From assembly GCF_014207535.1 (NCBI RefSeq), contig NZ_JACHGK010000010.1, positions 111,138-175,137 on the forward strand: 64,000 nt of DNA. The letters are read 5' to 3'. The notes under the pieces were generated by a model. That model was not told the DNA's origin, searched no databases, and saw nothing but the letters and a program-made list of their open reading frames with translations. Below, piece by piece: positions 24,925 through 33,377 of this stretch. Made by a program: the position numbers and the translations under genes. The DNA comes from Bacillus benzoevorans. Lineage in GTDB: Bacteria > Bacillota > Bacilli > Bacillales > Cytobacillaceae. Every line of letters begins with the position of its first letter. Position 1 is the first letter of the stretch.

Positions 24925-25966
24925 AAGTATAAGATTTTTGAATGGGAAAGTATCTTTTCTTTTAGATATAAGGTCATTAAAAGTATTTATGACACTGGCC
25001 ATTTTTACGGCGGCAGTTTTTATTATCAGCACGGGTATAGGAGACATGAAGATTAGCCCGCTTTCTGTTTTACAAGTGTTCTTTGGCGGCGGTACGGAGA
25101 TGGAACAGCTGGTTGTTAGGTCTTTCCGTTTGCCGAGAATTATTATCGCGGTTATGGCAGGGATTTCCTTGGCGGTTGCAGGGGGTATCCTGCAGGGGAT
25201 GATACGCAATCCATTAGCCTCACCGGATATTCTCGGGATAACGGGAGGGGCAGCTGTCGCCGCTGTTGGATTTTTAGCCTTTTTTAGTAATAGCAGTAAT
25301 GTATTAACAGTGAGTATTAAGTGGATGCCTTTAGCTGCCTTTACGGGGGCGGCAATCATTGCTTTTCTTATTTATGGATTAGCCTGGAAGCGGGGGGTTT
25401 CTCCTTTTCGTCTTGTATTAATAGGGATTGGTATTTCTGCCTTGATGCAAGCATTTACGACGTTAATGATGATTTTAGGTCCTATTCATCTCGCCAGTCA
25501 GGCGAATATTTGGATAACAGGCACAGTGCACGGTTCCACCTGGACTAATGTGAACATGCTGGTTCCTTGGACATTCATTCTAGTTTTGGCAGCTCTTTTA
25601 ATCTCGAGGAGATTGAATGTTCAAGAGCTTGGTGATGATATTGCCACTAGCGTTGGAGTAAAAGTACAATCGCAGAATTTTTGGCTATTAATGATTAGTA
25701 CAGCGTTAATAGGGGGTTCTGTTGCATTTGCTGGAGGGATCGGTTTTGTCGGTTTAATGGCTCCACATATGGCAAGGAGACTGGTGGGTTCTTCTTTTGG
25801 AGCCTTACTGCCTGTTTCCGCCCTAATTGGCGGAATCCTTGTCATGATCGCTGATGTAATCGGAAGGACTTTATTTTCCCCGTTGGAGATCCCGGCTGGA
25901 GTATTCACTGCGGGAATCGGAGCCCCGTACTTCATTTATTTATTGTTTAAAACGCGAAATTCATAA
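24911..25966 (+). CDS. FecCD-type siderophore permease, second
   Basis: A permease of about 351 residues, paralogous to the preceding one: FRLPRIIIAVMAGISLAVAG, MIRNPLASPDILG and GFVGLMAPHMARRLVG. It forms the second half of the heterodimeric membrane channel (compare YfhA/FeuC). The GTG at 24911, with AAGGGGG ten bases upstream, is the likely start; it lies inside the end of the first permease gene, implying coupled translation. Confidence 0.9.
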   Translation: MNHYKSIRFLNGKVSFLLDIRSLKVFMTLAIFTAAVFIISTGIGDMKISPLSVLQVFFGGGTEMEQLVVRSFRLPRIIIAVMAGISLAVAGGILQGMIRNPLASPDILGITGGAAVAAVGFLAFFSNSSNVLTVSIKWMPLAAFTGAAIIAFLIYGLAWKRGVSPFRLVLIGIGISALMQAFTTLMMILGPIHLASQANIWITGTVHGSTWTNVNMLVPWTFILVLAALLISRRLNVQELGDDIATSVGVKVQSQNFWLLMISTALIGGSVAFAGGIGFVGLMAPHMARRLVGSSFGALLPVSALIGGILVMIADVIGRTLFSPLEIPAGVFTAGIGAPYFIYLLFKTRNS

Positions 25967-26085
25967 GAATTGGCGAGTGTTATTGATAGACAAATTCTGT
26001 TGAACATGGTCCTAACAATTTATATTTAAAAAGATTTTTAAGATGCCTTTATTGAAAAAATGATTATATAAGGAGCGGAGTATTT

Positions 26086-26898
26086 ATGGTGCAGGCAATT
26101 GAAACGAAAAATTTAACCCTTTCGTATGGAGATGTCATTATTATTGAAGAGTTAGATCTTCAAATTCCAAAAGGGGATATTACCGTTTTTATTGGAGGAA
26201 ATGGCTGCGGAAAGTCTACACTTCTTCGCTCAATAGCACGCTTATTAAAGCCGAAAGCAGGAGTTGTTTTACTAGAAGGAGAATCGATTGCAAAAATGTC
26301 AACCAAAGATGTTGCTAAGCAAATGGCTATTCTTCCACAATCATCTGTAGCCCCTGAAGGTCTTACGGTCTTACAGCTTGTCAAACAAGGACGCTTTCCA
26401 TATCAAACATGGATCAAACAATGGTCTAAGGAAGACGAAGAGAGGGTGAACGCTGCTTTAGCTGCCACAGGGATTGAGAATTTAAAGGATCGACCTGTTG
26501 ATTCTTTATCTGGGGGACAGCGTCAAAGAGCTTGGATTGCAATGACTTTAGCACAGGATACAGATATCATCCTGCTTGATGAACCCACCACATACCTTGA
26601 TATGACACATCAAATTGAAATACTGGATTTGTTATTTGATTTAAATGAAAATGAACAAAGAACGATTGTCATGGTTCTTCATGATTTAAATTTAGCATGT
26701 CGTTATGCTCATAATATTGTGGCAATCAAAGATCAAAAGATATTTGCCCAGGGAAAGCCGGAAAATATTATTAATCAAAATTTAGTTAAGAGTGTGTTTG
26801 GTATGGATTGTGAGGTTACTTTAGATCCACTGTTTGGAACTCCACTTTGTATTCCGCATGGAAGAGGACGCCGTATTTTGAAAGATGCGGTTATTTAG
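26086..26898 (+). CDS. Siderophore ABC transporter ATPase (FecE/YusV-like)
   Basis: A 270-residue ATPase. Walker A is GGNGCGKST near residue 37, the signature LSGGQRQRAW, Walker B IILLDEPTTYLD, and the H-loop VLHD. It completes the uptake system with the two permeases and the lipoprotein. AAGGAG lies before the ATG. It follows the second permease by about 120 bases without an obvious terminator. Confidence 0.92.
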   Translation: MVQAIETKNLTLSYGDVIIIEELDLQIPKGDITVFIGGNGCGKSTLLRSIARLLKPKAGVVLLEGESIAKMSTKDVAKQMAILPQSSVAPEGLTVLQLVKQGRFPYQTWIKQWSKEDEERVNAALAATGIENLKDRPVDSLSGGQRQRAWIAMTLAQDTDIILLDEPTTYLDMTHQIEILDLLFDLNENEQRTIVMVLHDLNLACRYAHNIVAIKDQKIFAQGKPENIINQNLVKSVFGMDCEVTLDPLFGTPLCIPHGRGRRILKDAVI

Positions 26899-26981
26899 AA
26901 TAAATCAAGTATAGTTCTTAATAGTTTAGTTTATCAGGTTAAATCAATAGTTTTTATGGACTGATTAAGTGGAGAAAATAT

Positions 26982-28220
26982 ATGGCAAATATAAATACGG
27001 CTAGAGAACATCAAGCGAAAGGAAATCTTGCCTTTCATTATTCAAACTATAACTTATTTCTAGCGGGAAGCTTTGTTACAAGAACTGGCGATTGGTTTGA
27101 CCGTGTGGCTGTGAATTGGTTCGTTTTCACTCTAACAGATTCCCCCTTTTACATTGGACTTATAGAATTTTTCCGTTTGATTCCCATTTTAGTTTTTGGC
27201 TTAGTTGGAGGGATCGCCGCGGATCGTTGGGAAAGGCGGACAGTTTTAATTATCAGTCAAATTGGCATGATGGTTTCAACATTCATTTTAGCTTTTGTGA
27301 TTGGGAGCGGTACTGATTCAATAATACCTCTTTCAATCATCATTTTAGTACGTGGTATATTTCTTTCATTTGAGATCCCTGCAAGAAATGCCATTGTCCC
27401 TGAATTAGTACCGAAACAAACGATTGCAAGTGCAGTATCATTTTATAGTGCAGCACTTAATGTATCGCGAATAATTGGTCCGGCAATTGCAGGCTTTTGC
27501 TTAAGTGTTTGGCCGACTTTTTTATTAATATTGATAAACGCGTTCGGTTTTCTTGCCGTAATTGGAACACTTTTCTTTATAAGGCCGTCTAGTAATCCAA
27601 CAAATAATACACAAGGTCTTAATGTATCCAATGGTATAACACAAGCATTTCGTTATTTAAAGGTAAACAAGCTTGTCTTTGGGGTTGTGATTTTGGGAGT
27701 TGTACCGATGATTTTTGGCTTTCCGTATAGCACACTTATGCCTGTGTTTGCCAGAGATCTTTTACATGTTGGATCGGAAGGATTCGGACTGCTTCTCACC
27801 ATTGCTGCTGTAGGGGCGGTTGTTTCTTCAGTTGTACTTGGGTGGGGGAAATATCCAATGAAAAAAGGTCTGTTCTTGTTTATTTCCATTTTGATTTTCG
27901 GGGCAGGCATCTTTCTCTTTTCTTTTTCTAAGTTCTTCATTCTTTCTCTTATTATTATGTTTTTTGTTGGTGCAGCCAGTCAGTGTTACCGGATTGTAGA
28001 AAGAGTTATTATTCAAGAGATTGTACCTGACTATCTTCGAGGGAGAATATTAAGTATTGTAACAATGGATGCTGGACTACTTCCCCTTGGCTCCTTATTA
28101 ATTGGATATCTGGCAGGCTTAATGAGTCCAGTGTTTGCCTTGGCTTTTATGGGAATGGTCTGTATTCTTACTTCTGTGTTAGCTGTAATTTTAAACAGGG
28201 AAATTCTCAAGGTGCCATGA
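26982..28220 (+). CDS. MFS transporter, second EntS-like member
   Basis: A 412-residue 12-helix transporter clearly paralogous to the one at 19953. They share GDWFDRVAVNWFVF/GDWMDLVALNW in helix 1, GGIAADRWERRTVLI as motif A, VPMIFGFPYSTLMP mid-protein and a C-terminal LRGRILSI. It lies 80 bases after the siderophore ATPase gene and may share its transcript. A second exporter or a ferric-siderophore/antibiotic efflux role is possible; specificity is unknown. Confidence 0.85.
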   Translation: MANINTAREHQAKGNLAFHYSNYNLFLAGSFVTRTGDWFDRVAVNWFVFTLTDSPFYIGLIEFFRLIPILVFGLVGGIAADRWERRTVLIISQIGMMVSTFILAFVIGSGTDSIIPLSIIILVRGIFLSFEIPARNAIVPELVPKQTIASAVSFYSAALNVSRIIGPAIAGFCLSVWPTFLLILINAFGFLAVIGTLFFIRPSSNPTNNTQGLNVSNGITQAFRYLKVNKLVFGVVILGVVPMIFGFPYSTLMPVFARDLLHVGSEGFGLLLTIAAVGAVVSSVVLGWGKYPMKKGLFLFISILIFGAGIFLFSFSKFFILSLIIMFFVGAASQCYRIVERVIIQEIVPDYLRGRILSIVTMDAGLLPLGSLLIGYLAGLMSPVFALAFMGMVCILTSVLAVILNREILKVP

Positions 28221-28412
28221 TAGAAAAATCAATTTATACTAGTTCTTCCTTAATTTTTTTCGGGTTTACGATTCAGTCAGTTCTGCAGTCCATTCAAACG
28301 TATTACTATACAAATATGCGTTTCCTTATAGACCTTTAATAAGGAATTGAAATTATTCTGGATTTTCCATGGTAAAATGAGGAAGGCAATAGATACAGAA
28401 AGGACGCTTAAT

Positions 28413-29069
28413 ATGGACAAATATAAAATAATTTTATTTGATTTAGATGGAACACTATCAGACCCCAAAATAGGTATAACTAAATCTGTTCAATATGCGT
28501 TACAGAAAATGGGCATTGATGAACCTAATATCGATAAACTTGAATGTTTTATCGGTCCACCACTTCAAGTTTCATTTGCTGAATATTACGATTTTGATGA
28601 AGAAAGTACGCAAAAGGCCATTCATTTTTACAGAGACAGGTTCAAGGATAAGGGTATGTTTGAGAATGAGCTATATTCGGATATACCTTTACTGTTAAAA
28701 TCATTAAAAGAACAACAATATATTTTAGTTGTTGCAACTTCAAAGCCTACTGTATTTTCTGAACAAATACTAAAGTATTTTAATATTGACCAGTATTTTG
28801 AACTTGTTGTTGGAAGTAATCTAGATGGAACACGAACATCAAAAACTGAAATTATTCAATACATACTCGATAAGTACAATAAGCATAGGCTAGATGATTT
28901 TATCATGATTGGTGACAGAAAACACGATATTATTGGTGCAAATAATATTGGTATTGACTCTATTGGAGTAACTTATGGATATGGATCATTTCAAGAATTG
29001 AGTGATTCTAACCCTACACATATTGTCAATAGTGTTAACGAGATAAAAGATATTTTATTATTCAGCTAA
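28413..29069 (+). CDS. HAD-family phosphatase (Gph/PpaX-like)
   Basis: About 218 residues with all four HAD motifs: FDLDGTLSDP (nucleophile Asp near residue 9), VVATSKP, a lysine in SKTEIIQY, and MIGDRKHDIIGA. The helical cap after motif I makes it a Gph-type phosphatase acting on phosphoglycolate, pyrophosphate or another small phosphate. The ATG at 28413 has AAAGGA eight bases upstream. It lies alone after the transporter gene. Confidence 0.88.
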   Translation: MDKYKIILFDLDGTLSDPKIGITKSVQYALQKMGIDEPNIDKLECFIGPPLQVSFAEYYDFDEESTQKAIHFYRDRFKDKGMFENELYSDIPLLLKSLKEQQYILVVATSKPTVFSEQILKYFNIDQYFELVVGSNLDGTRTSKTEIIQYILDKYNKHRLDDFIMIGDRKHDIIGANNIGIDSIGVTYGYGSFQELSDSNPTHIVNSVNEIKDILLFS

Positions 29070-29308
29070 GCGTGCGATAGCTCAACAAGGGAAGTCATTA
29101 TTTGTACTAACGGTTTAGCTTAATAAGGAACTTCAATAGAAATAATAAATTACACGGGAAAATAGTCAAAAAAGGCTTGTTATTACCTCTTAGACAGCTT
29201 AGGCATTGCTTATGTTTTGTTACCACTCCTAGGAAGGTTTTGCGAAGAAAAGTCAATTCTGATAATATGTAATTAACAAATTTGGGAATACAAGTTAGAG
29301 GTGCGGCA

Positions 29309-29806
29309 GTGAAAATAAAATCCAAACTATTTTCTATCAGTATTATATCATTACTTATGTTATCGGCTTGTACAGGGCAAGGTGCTCAATCGGAGAATGA
29401 ACATGACTCAAGTCAGCAAGAATATGTACTTGGCGACATTCGGGAAGAAACTCAAAGTGCAGATAAACTTCCGAACTTTTTAAAAGAGAAGCCTGAAGAA
29501 ATGCAATTGATTTATGCGGCTGCCGCAAACCATCAAGAACTGCTGGAGAGCATTCCGTGCTATTGCGGCTGTGCCGATTCAATAGGTCATAAAGATAATT
29601 ATGATTGTTTCGTTAATGAGAATAAAGAGAATGGAGCGGTTGTTTGGGATGATCATGGAACAAAATGCGGCATTTGCCAAGATATCGCAGCACAATCCAT
29701 TCAAGAATATGAAAATGGGAAAGATATAAAAGAAATCCGGTCCATCATCGATGAGCAATATAAAGAAGGATACCCAAAACCTACTCCAACTCCGGAAGTA
29801 AAGTAA
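29309..29806 (+). CDS. PCYCGC-motif lipoprotein
   Basis: About 165 residues. A lipoprotein signal (LLMLSACTGQG; Cys near 20) is followed by a disordered linker and then IPCYCGCADSIGHKDNYDCF and KCGICQDIA, the cysteine-rich core of PCYCGC proteins. These bind a metal or sit in redox complexes at the outer face of the membrane in Bacillaceae; no activity is established. The start is GTG at 29309 with AGAGGTG before it. The 240 bases upstream hold a decayed repeat and no gene. Confidence 0.85.
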   Translation: MKIKSKLFSISIISLLMLSACTGQGAQSENEHDSSQQEYVLGDIREETQSADKLPNFLKEKPEEMQLIYAAAANHQELLESIPCYCGCADSIGHKDNYDCFVNENKENGAVVWDDHGTKCGICQDIAAQSIQEYENGKDIKEIRSIIDEQYKEGYPKPTPTPEVK

Positions 29807-29852
29807 AATGCGGTATGTTTCGAGATTGACGGAGTAAGAAAATAATATTAAA

Positions 29853-29886
29853 GGAGACAAGAGGTCAACTCTCGTCTCTTTTTTTA
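29853..29886. terminator. Terminator between the PCYCGC and IclR genes
   Basis: GAGACAAGAG pairs with CTCTCGTCTC (one mismatch) around GTCAA and runs into seven T. It serves two convergent genes. Confidence 0.8.
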
Positions 29887-30660
29887 TGAAAATTGAAGAT
29901 CAAAGTGTTTCTTGATGGTCTGACAAGTGTTATGTAAGGCCTCTGCCAGTTTTTTCTCATTGCCGAAAAAACGCGCAGCGGGAAGCGGGATGGAAACTGC
30001 GCACACATTTTTCATCCGATCAACCACAGCTGCACCTATTGCACATACCCCGTGAATATGCTCTTCTCTGGAATAAGCAACTCCTTCCCTCCGCACCATT
30101 TCTAACTCTCTTATGAGTTCATCTCGTGTAGTAATGGTCTTTTCCGTGTATCGTTCCAGCTGTTCAGGAATTAATTTTACAATTTCATCTTTTGGTAATG
30201 TGGCAAGGATGGCTTTCCCGTTTGCGGTGCAATGTAAAGGAAACGCTGCTCCGGGCTGTGATGTTGCCTGCAAGGGGTGCGGCGCGATAATTTGATCGAC
30301 AAATAATACTTTTCCGTTATCAATAATGGAAAGGTCGACAGTTTCATTGACTTGCTGCGAGAGTTGGATTAAAAACGGTCTCATTTCCTCCCGTAAATCA
30401 TAATTGACTGAGGCCGCAAGCTTAATGACTTCAGGTCCAAGCCGAAACCCACCGTTAGCCGAAGCCCCTGTGACAAACTCCTCTTGTTCGAGTGAAGCAA
30501 TGATTCTTTGTACAGTCGATCTTGGCAGATCCACTTCTTTGGCAATTTGTGCCAGACTTAGTCCCTTTGGCTGCTCTTTAAGTGCTCTCAAGATTGCAGC
30601 TGCGCGGGCGATTACTTGAATACTGGGCGTTCTACTTGAGTGATGATTATTATTTTCCAA
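29884..30660 (-). CDS. IclR-family transcriptional regulator
   Basis: A 258-residue regulator. An N-terminal winged helix (QPKGLSLAQIAKEVDLPRSTVQRIIASL) is followed by the IclR effector domain (LHCTANGKAILATLP near residue 150, REEHIHGVCAIGAAV). Such proteins bind small carboxylates or sugar-acid metabolites and usually control the divergent catabolic operon, here the two Gfo/Idh/MocA genes. The start is TTG with AGGAGG six bases upstream. Confidence 0.92.
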   Translation of the reverse strand: MENNNHHSSRTPSIQVIARAAAILRALKEQPKGLSLAQIAKEVDLPRSTVQRIIASLEQEEFVTGASANGGFRLGPEVIKLAASVNYDLREEMRPFLIQLSQQVNETVDLSIIDNGKVLFVDQIIAPHPLQATSQPGAAFPLHCTANGKAILATLPKDEIVKLIPEQLERYTEKTITTRDELIRELEMVRREGVAYSREEHIHGVCAIGAAVVDRMKNVCAVSIPLPAARFFGNEKKLAEALHNTCQTIKKHFDLQFS

Positions 30661-30702
30661 AAAAATCCTCCTTCAACACATATCATCTATTTGAAAATCT
30701 TA

Positions 30703-30773
30703 TTGACATAGGTTTGAAAAAACATTTATATTAAGGTTAACCGAATTATGATACAAGTGTACCACAATGTGGT
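30703..30773 (+). promoter_or_regulatory. Promoter and palindromic operator for the oxidoreductase operon
   Basis: TTGACA (30703-30708) and TATATT (30727-30732), 18 bases apart, form a plausible promoter. The palindromes GGTTAACC (30735-30742) and ACCACAATGTGGT (30761-30773) follow and could bind the divergently encoded IclR protein. Operator identity is inferred from position. Confidence 0.5.
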
Positions 30774-30894
30774 TAAAAATAAAAGCCATATTGATTTATT
30801 TTCTATTCATTTTGTAAGAATCTCTTGAACTTTAAAATACACGAACTACAGAGAGAACATATCTATGAGATAGACTTACTAAGGGGGAAGAAGA

Positions 30895-32058
30895 ATGGAA
30901 CTTATTAAGGTAGGTGTGATTGGCATAGGGAACATGGGGAGTTCTCATGTTCTGACATTAGATCAAGGAAAAATCAGGGGAGCAAAGTTAACAGCGGTTT
31001 GCAGCCGGAATGAAGGCAGGATTGAATGGGTGAAAAACCATACAACGGGAGATGTGCAAATTTTTCAGGACGAAGAGATTTTTTTTAAAGAAGCAGACAT
31101 AGATGCTGTTATTATTGCCACTCCGCATTATAGTCATCCTGCTTTAGCCAAAAAGGCTTTTGCCAAAGGGCTGCATGTCCTGATTGAAAAACCAGCAGGT
31201 GTTTTTACAAAAGATGTACTGGAAATGAATGAAGATGCAAAGATAAGCGGGAAAGTATTCAGTATTATGTATAATCAACGTGCCAATCCGCTTTATCAAA
31301 AAATACGAGACCTGATCCAAGCAGGTGAATTAGGGAATATTAAACGGACAAATTGGATTGTAACGGAGGCTTACCGGCCGCAAAGTTATTATGATTCAAG
31401 TAAATGGAGAGCGACTTGGAAAGGGGAAGGCGGAGGTGTTTTATTAAATCAGGCCCTGCACCAATTAGATTTATGGCAGTGGACGACGGGACTTATGCCA
31501 AAACAAGTTCGCGGCTTTAGCCATTTTGGCAAATATCATGATATAGAAGCAGAAGATGATGTAACAGCCTATGTGGAGTATGAAAATGGAGCGACTGGGG
31601 TATTTATTACGTCAACTGGTGAAGCGTCGGGAACGAATCGCTTTGAGATTGTTGGTGAATTGGGGAAAATCGTTGTGGAAAATGAAGAACTGACCTTTTA
31701 CCGCTTAACACAATCAGAACGTGAATTTAATGCGACTTATACTGGCGGTTTTGGAGAACCGGAATTCAAGAAAATCGTTGTGCCTGTTACTAGTGAAAAT
31801 GGGAATCATTCTATTATCATTCAAAATTGGATTGAGTCGATAATAACAGGTTCTTCCTTGCTTGCACCAGGTGAAGAGGGAGTCAAGGCATTAGAAATTT
31901 CAAATGCTGTTTACTTATCATCTTGGTTAAATGAACCAGTAGAATTACCAATCGATGCAGAGCTTTATCATGAAAAATTGCAAGAAAAAATTAACCAATC
32001 TACCTTCGAGAAAAAGAATGTAACGAATCGAACATTGGATGTTACGGGAACACATTAA
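30895..32058 (+). CDS. Gfo/Idh/MocA-family oxidoreductase, first
   Basis: A 387-residue NAD(P)-dependent oxidoreductase. The Rossmann motif VGVIGIGNMGSSH is at the N-terminus, IATPHYSHP and the catalytic-region EKPAG lie near residues 80-100, and a C-terminal beta-sheet domain follows. Members oxidise or epimerise sugars, inositols and related polyols. It is the first gene after the IclR-controlled promoter and is followed by a second family member. Substrate cannot be assigned. Confidence 0.9.
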   Translation: MELIKVGVIGIGNMGSSHVLTLDQGKIRGAKLTAVCSRNEGRIEWVKNHTTGDVQIFQDEEIFFKEADIDAVIIATPHYSHPALAKKAFAKGLHVLIEKPAGVFTKDVLEMNEDAKISGKVFSIMYNQRANPLYQKIRDLIQAGELGNIKRTNWIVTEAYRPQSYYDSSKWRATWKGEGGGVLLNQALHQLDLWQWTTGLMPKQVRGFSHFGKYHDIEAEDDVTAYVEYENGATGVFITSTGEASGTNRFEIVGELGKIVVENEELTFYRLTQSEREFNATYTGGFGEPEFKKIVVPVTSENGNHSIIIQNWIESIITGSSLLAPGEEGVKALEISNAVYLSSWLNEPVELPIDAELYHEKLQEKINQSTFEKKNVTNRTLDVTGTH

Positions 32059-32135
32059 GGAATTGCAACCATAGTTACAAAGTTTTCAATTGCCAATCAT
32101 TACATTAAAGAAAATAGAAAAGGGGAAATTACAGC

Positions 32136-33122
32136 ATGAAATTAAGCAAAGTTCGATGGGGCATTATAGGATGCGGCGATGTAACAGAAGTAAAAAGCGG
32201 GCCGGCCTTTCAAAAAGTTGAGAACTCAGAGTTAGTTGCGGTGATGCGCAGGACAGGGGAGCTGGCGAAAGACTATGCAGAACGGCATCATGTTCCAAAG
32301 TGGTACGACGATGCGGATGCACTAATTCAAGACCCGGATGTTGATGCTGTTTACATTGCAACACCTCCTGGAGCGCATAAAGAATATACGATTAAGGGGG
32401 CGAAGGCTGGAAAACCGATCTATGTAGAAAAGCCGATGGCGCTGAATTTCGCGGAATGCCAGGAAATGATTACGGCATGTGAGACAGCGGGGGTACCTTT
32501 GTATGCAGCATACTATCGCAGAGCGTTGCCGCGATTTTTAAAAATAAAAGAACTGCTAGAAAATAACGCGATTGGTGAGATTCGTTTTGTATCTACAATG
32601 CAATATCAGGCGGCTGCCGAAGATGTCATGGATCCCGAAAAATTAACGTGGCGGGTTCAGCCTGATGTAGCAGGGGGAGGGCTGTTTTTCGATTTAGCCA
32701 GCCATACGCTAGATGTATTGGATTTTTTACTTGGACCGATTCAATCTGTCCAAGGTTTTGCCTCCAACCAGGCCGGCTATTATCAAGCAGAAGATATCGT
32801 GACAGGTACGTATCTCTTTGAATCTGGCATCCACGGTATAGGTACTTGGTGTTTTTCAGCTTTTGAAGATGTGGATGTAAATGAGATCGTTGGCAGTAAA
32901 GGAAAAATAAGCTTTTCCACTTTTGGCAACGATCCAGTTGTACTAACTAACGCCAAAGGGAAAGAGGAATGGAACTTCGAGCCGCCGCAGCATGTCCATC
33001 AGCCTTTAGTGGAAACGGTTGTAGAAGAATTAACAGGGCAAGGAAAGTGTCCAAGCACCGGTGTATCGGGTGCGAGAACCAACTGGGTTTTGGGTGAAAT
33101 GGTGAAGAATTATTATTTATAG
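32136..33122 (+). CDS. Gfo/Idh/MocA-family oxidoreductase, second
   Basis: A 328-residue relative of the preceding enzyme: WGIIGCGDVTEVKSGPAF at the start, YIATPPGAHKEY, then VEKPMALNF and a C-terminal domain with GGLFFDLASHTLD. Two such enzymes in one operon often perform consecutive oxidation and reduction steps in degradation of an unusual sugar. The ribosome site AAAGGGGAAA precedes the ATG. A terminator closes the operon. Confidence 0.9.
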   Translation: MKLSKVRWGIIGCGDVTEVKSGPAFQKVENSELVAVMRRTGELAKDYAERHHVPKWYDDADALIQDPDVDAVYIATPPGAHKEYTIKGAKAGKPIYVEKPMALNFAECQEMITACETAGVPLYAAYYRRALPRFLKIKELLENNAIGEIRFVSTMQYQAAAEDVMDPEKLTWRVQPDVAGGGLFFDLASHTLDVLDFLLGPIQSVQGFASNQAGYYQAEDIVTGTYLFESGIHGIGTWCFSAFEDVDVNEIVGSKGKISFSTFGNDPVVLTNAKGKEEWNFEPPQHVHQPLVETVVEELTGQGKCPSTGVSGARTNWVLGEMVKNYYL

Positions 33123-33129
33123 GAACTAG

Positions 33130-33170
33130 AACCTCTTAAAGAAGGATGTAACTTTTTTAAGAGGTTTTTT
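33130..33170 (+). terminator. Terminator of the oxidoreductase operon
   Basis: AACCTCTTAAA pairs with TTTAAGAGGTT and is followed by a T-run. Confidence 0.88.
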
Positions 33171-33377
33171 ATGTTCGTTAAAAAATAAAAAACTTTTAGG
33201 TTGACCTGTATACTAGTTCAATATTTTATTACCTCGAGATAATTTAATTCGAATTAATGATTGTATTTATTTGTATTTTTCCATATCCTTCGCTTTACAA
33301 AGATAAGGTAAATATTTTGATTCTAATATATAAATAATATTTGTATATCGGAGATTGCGTAAAAAGGGGTTATTTAA

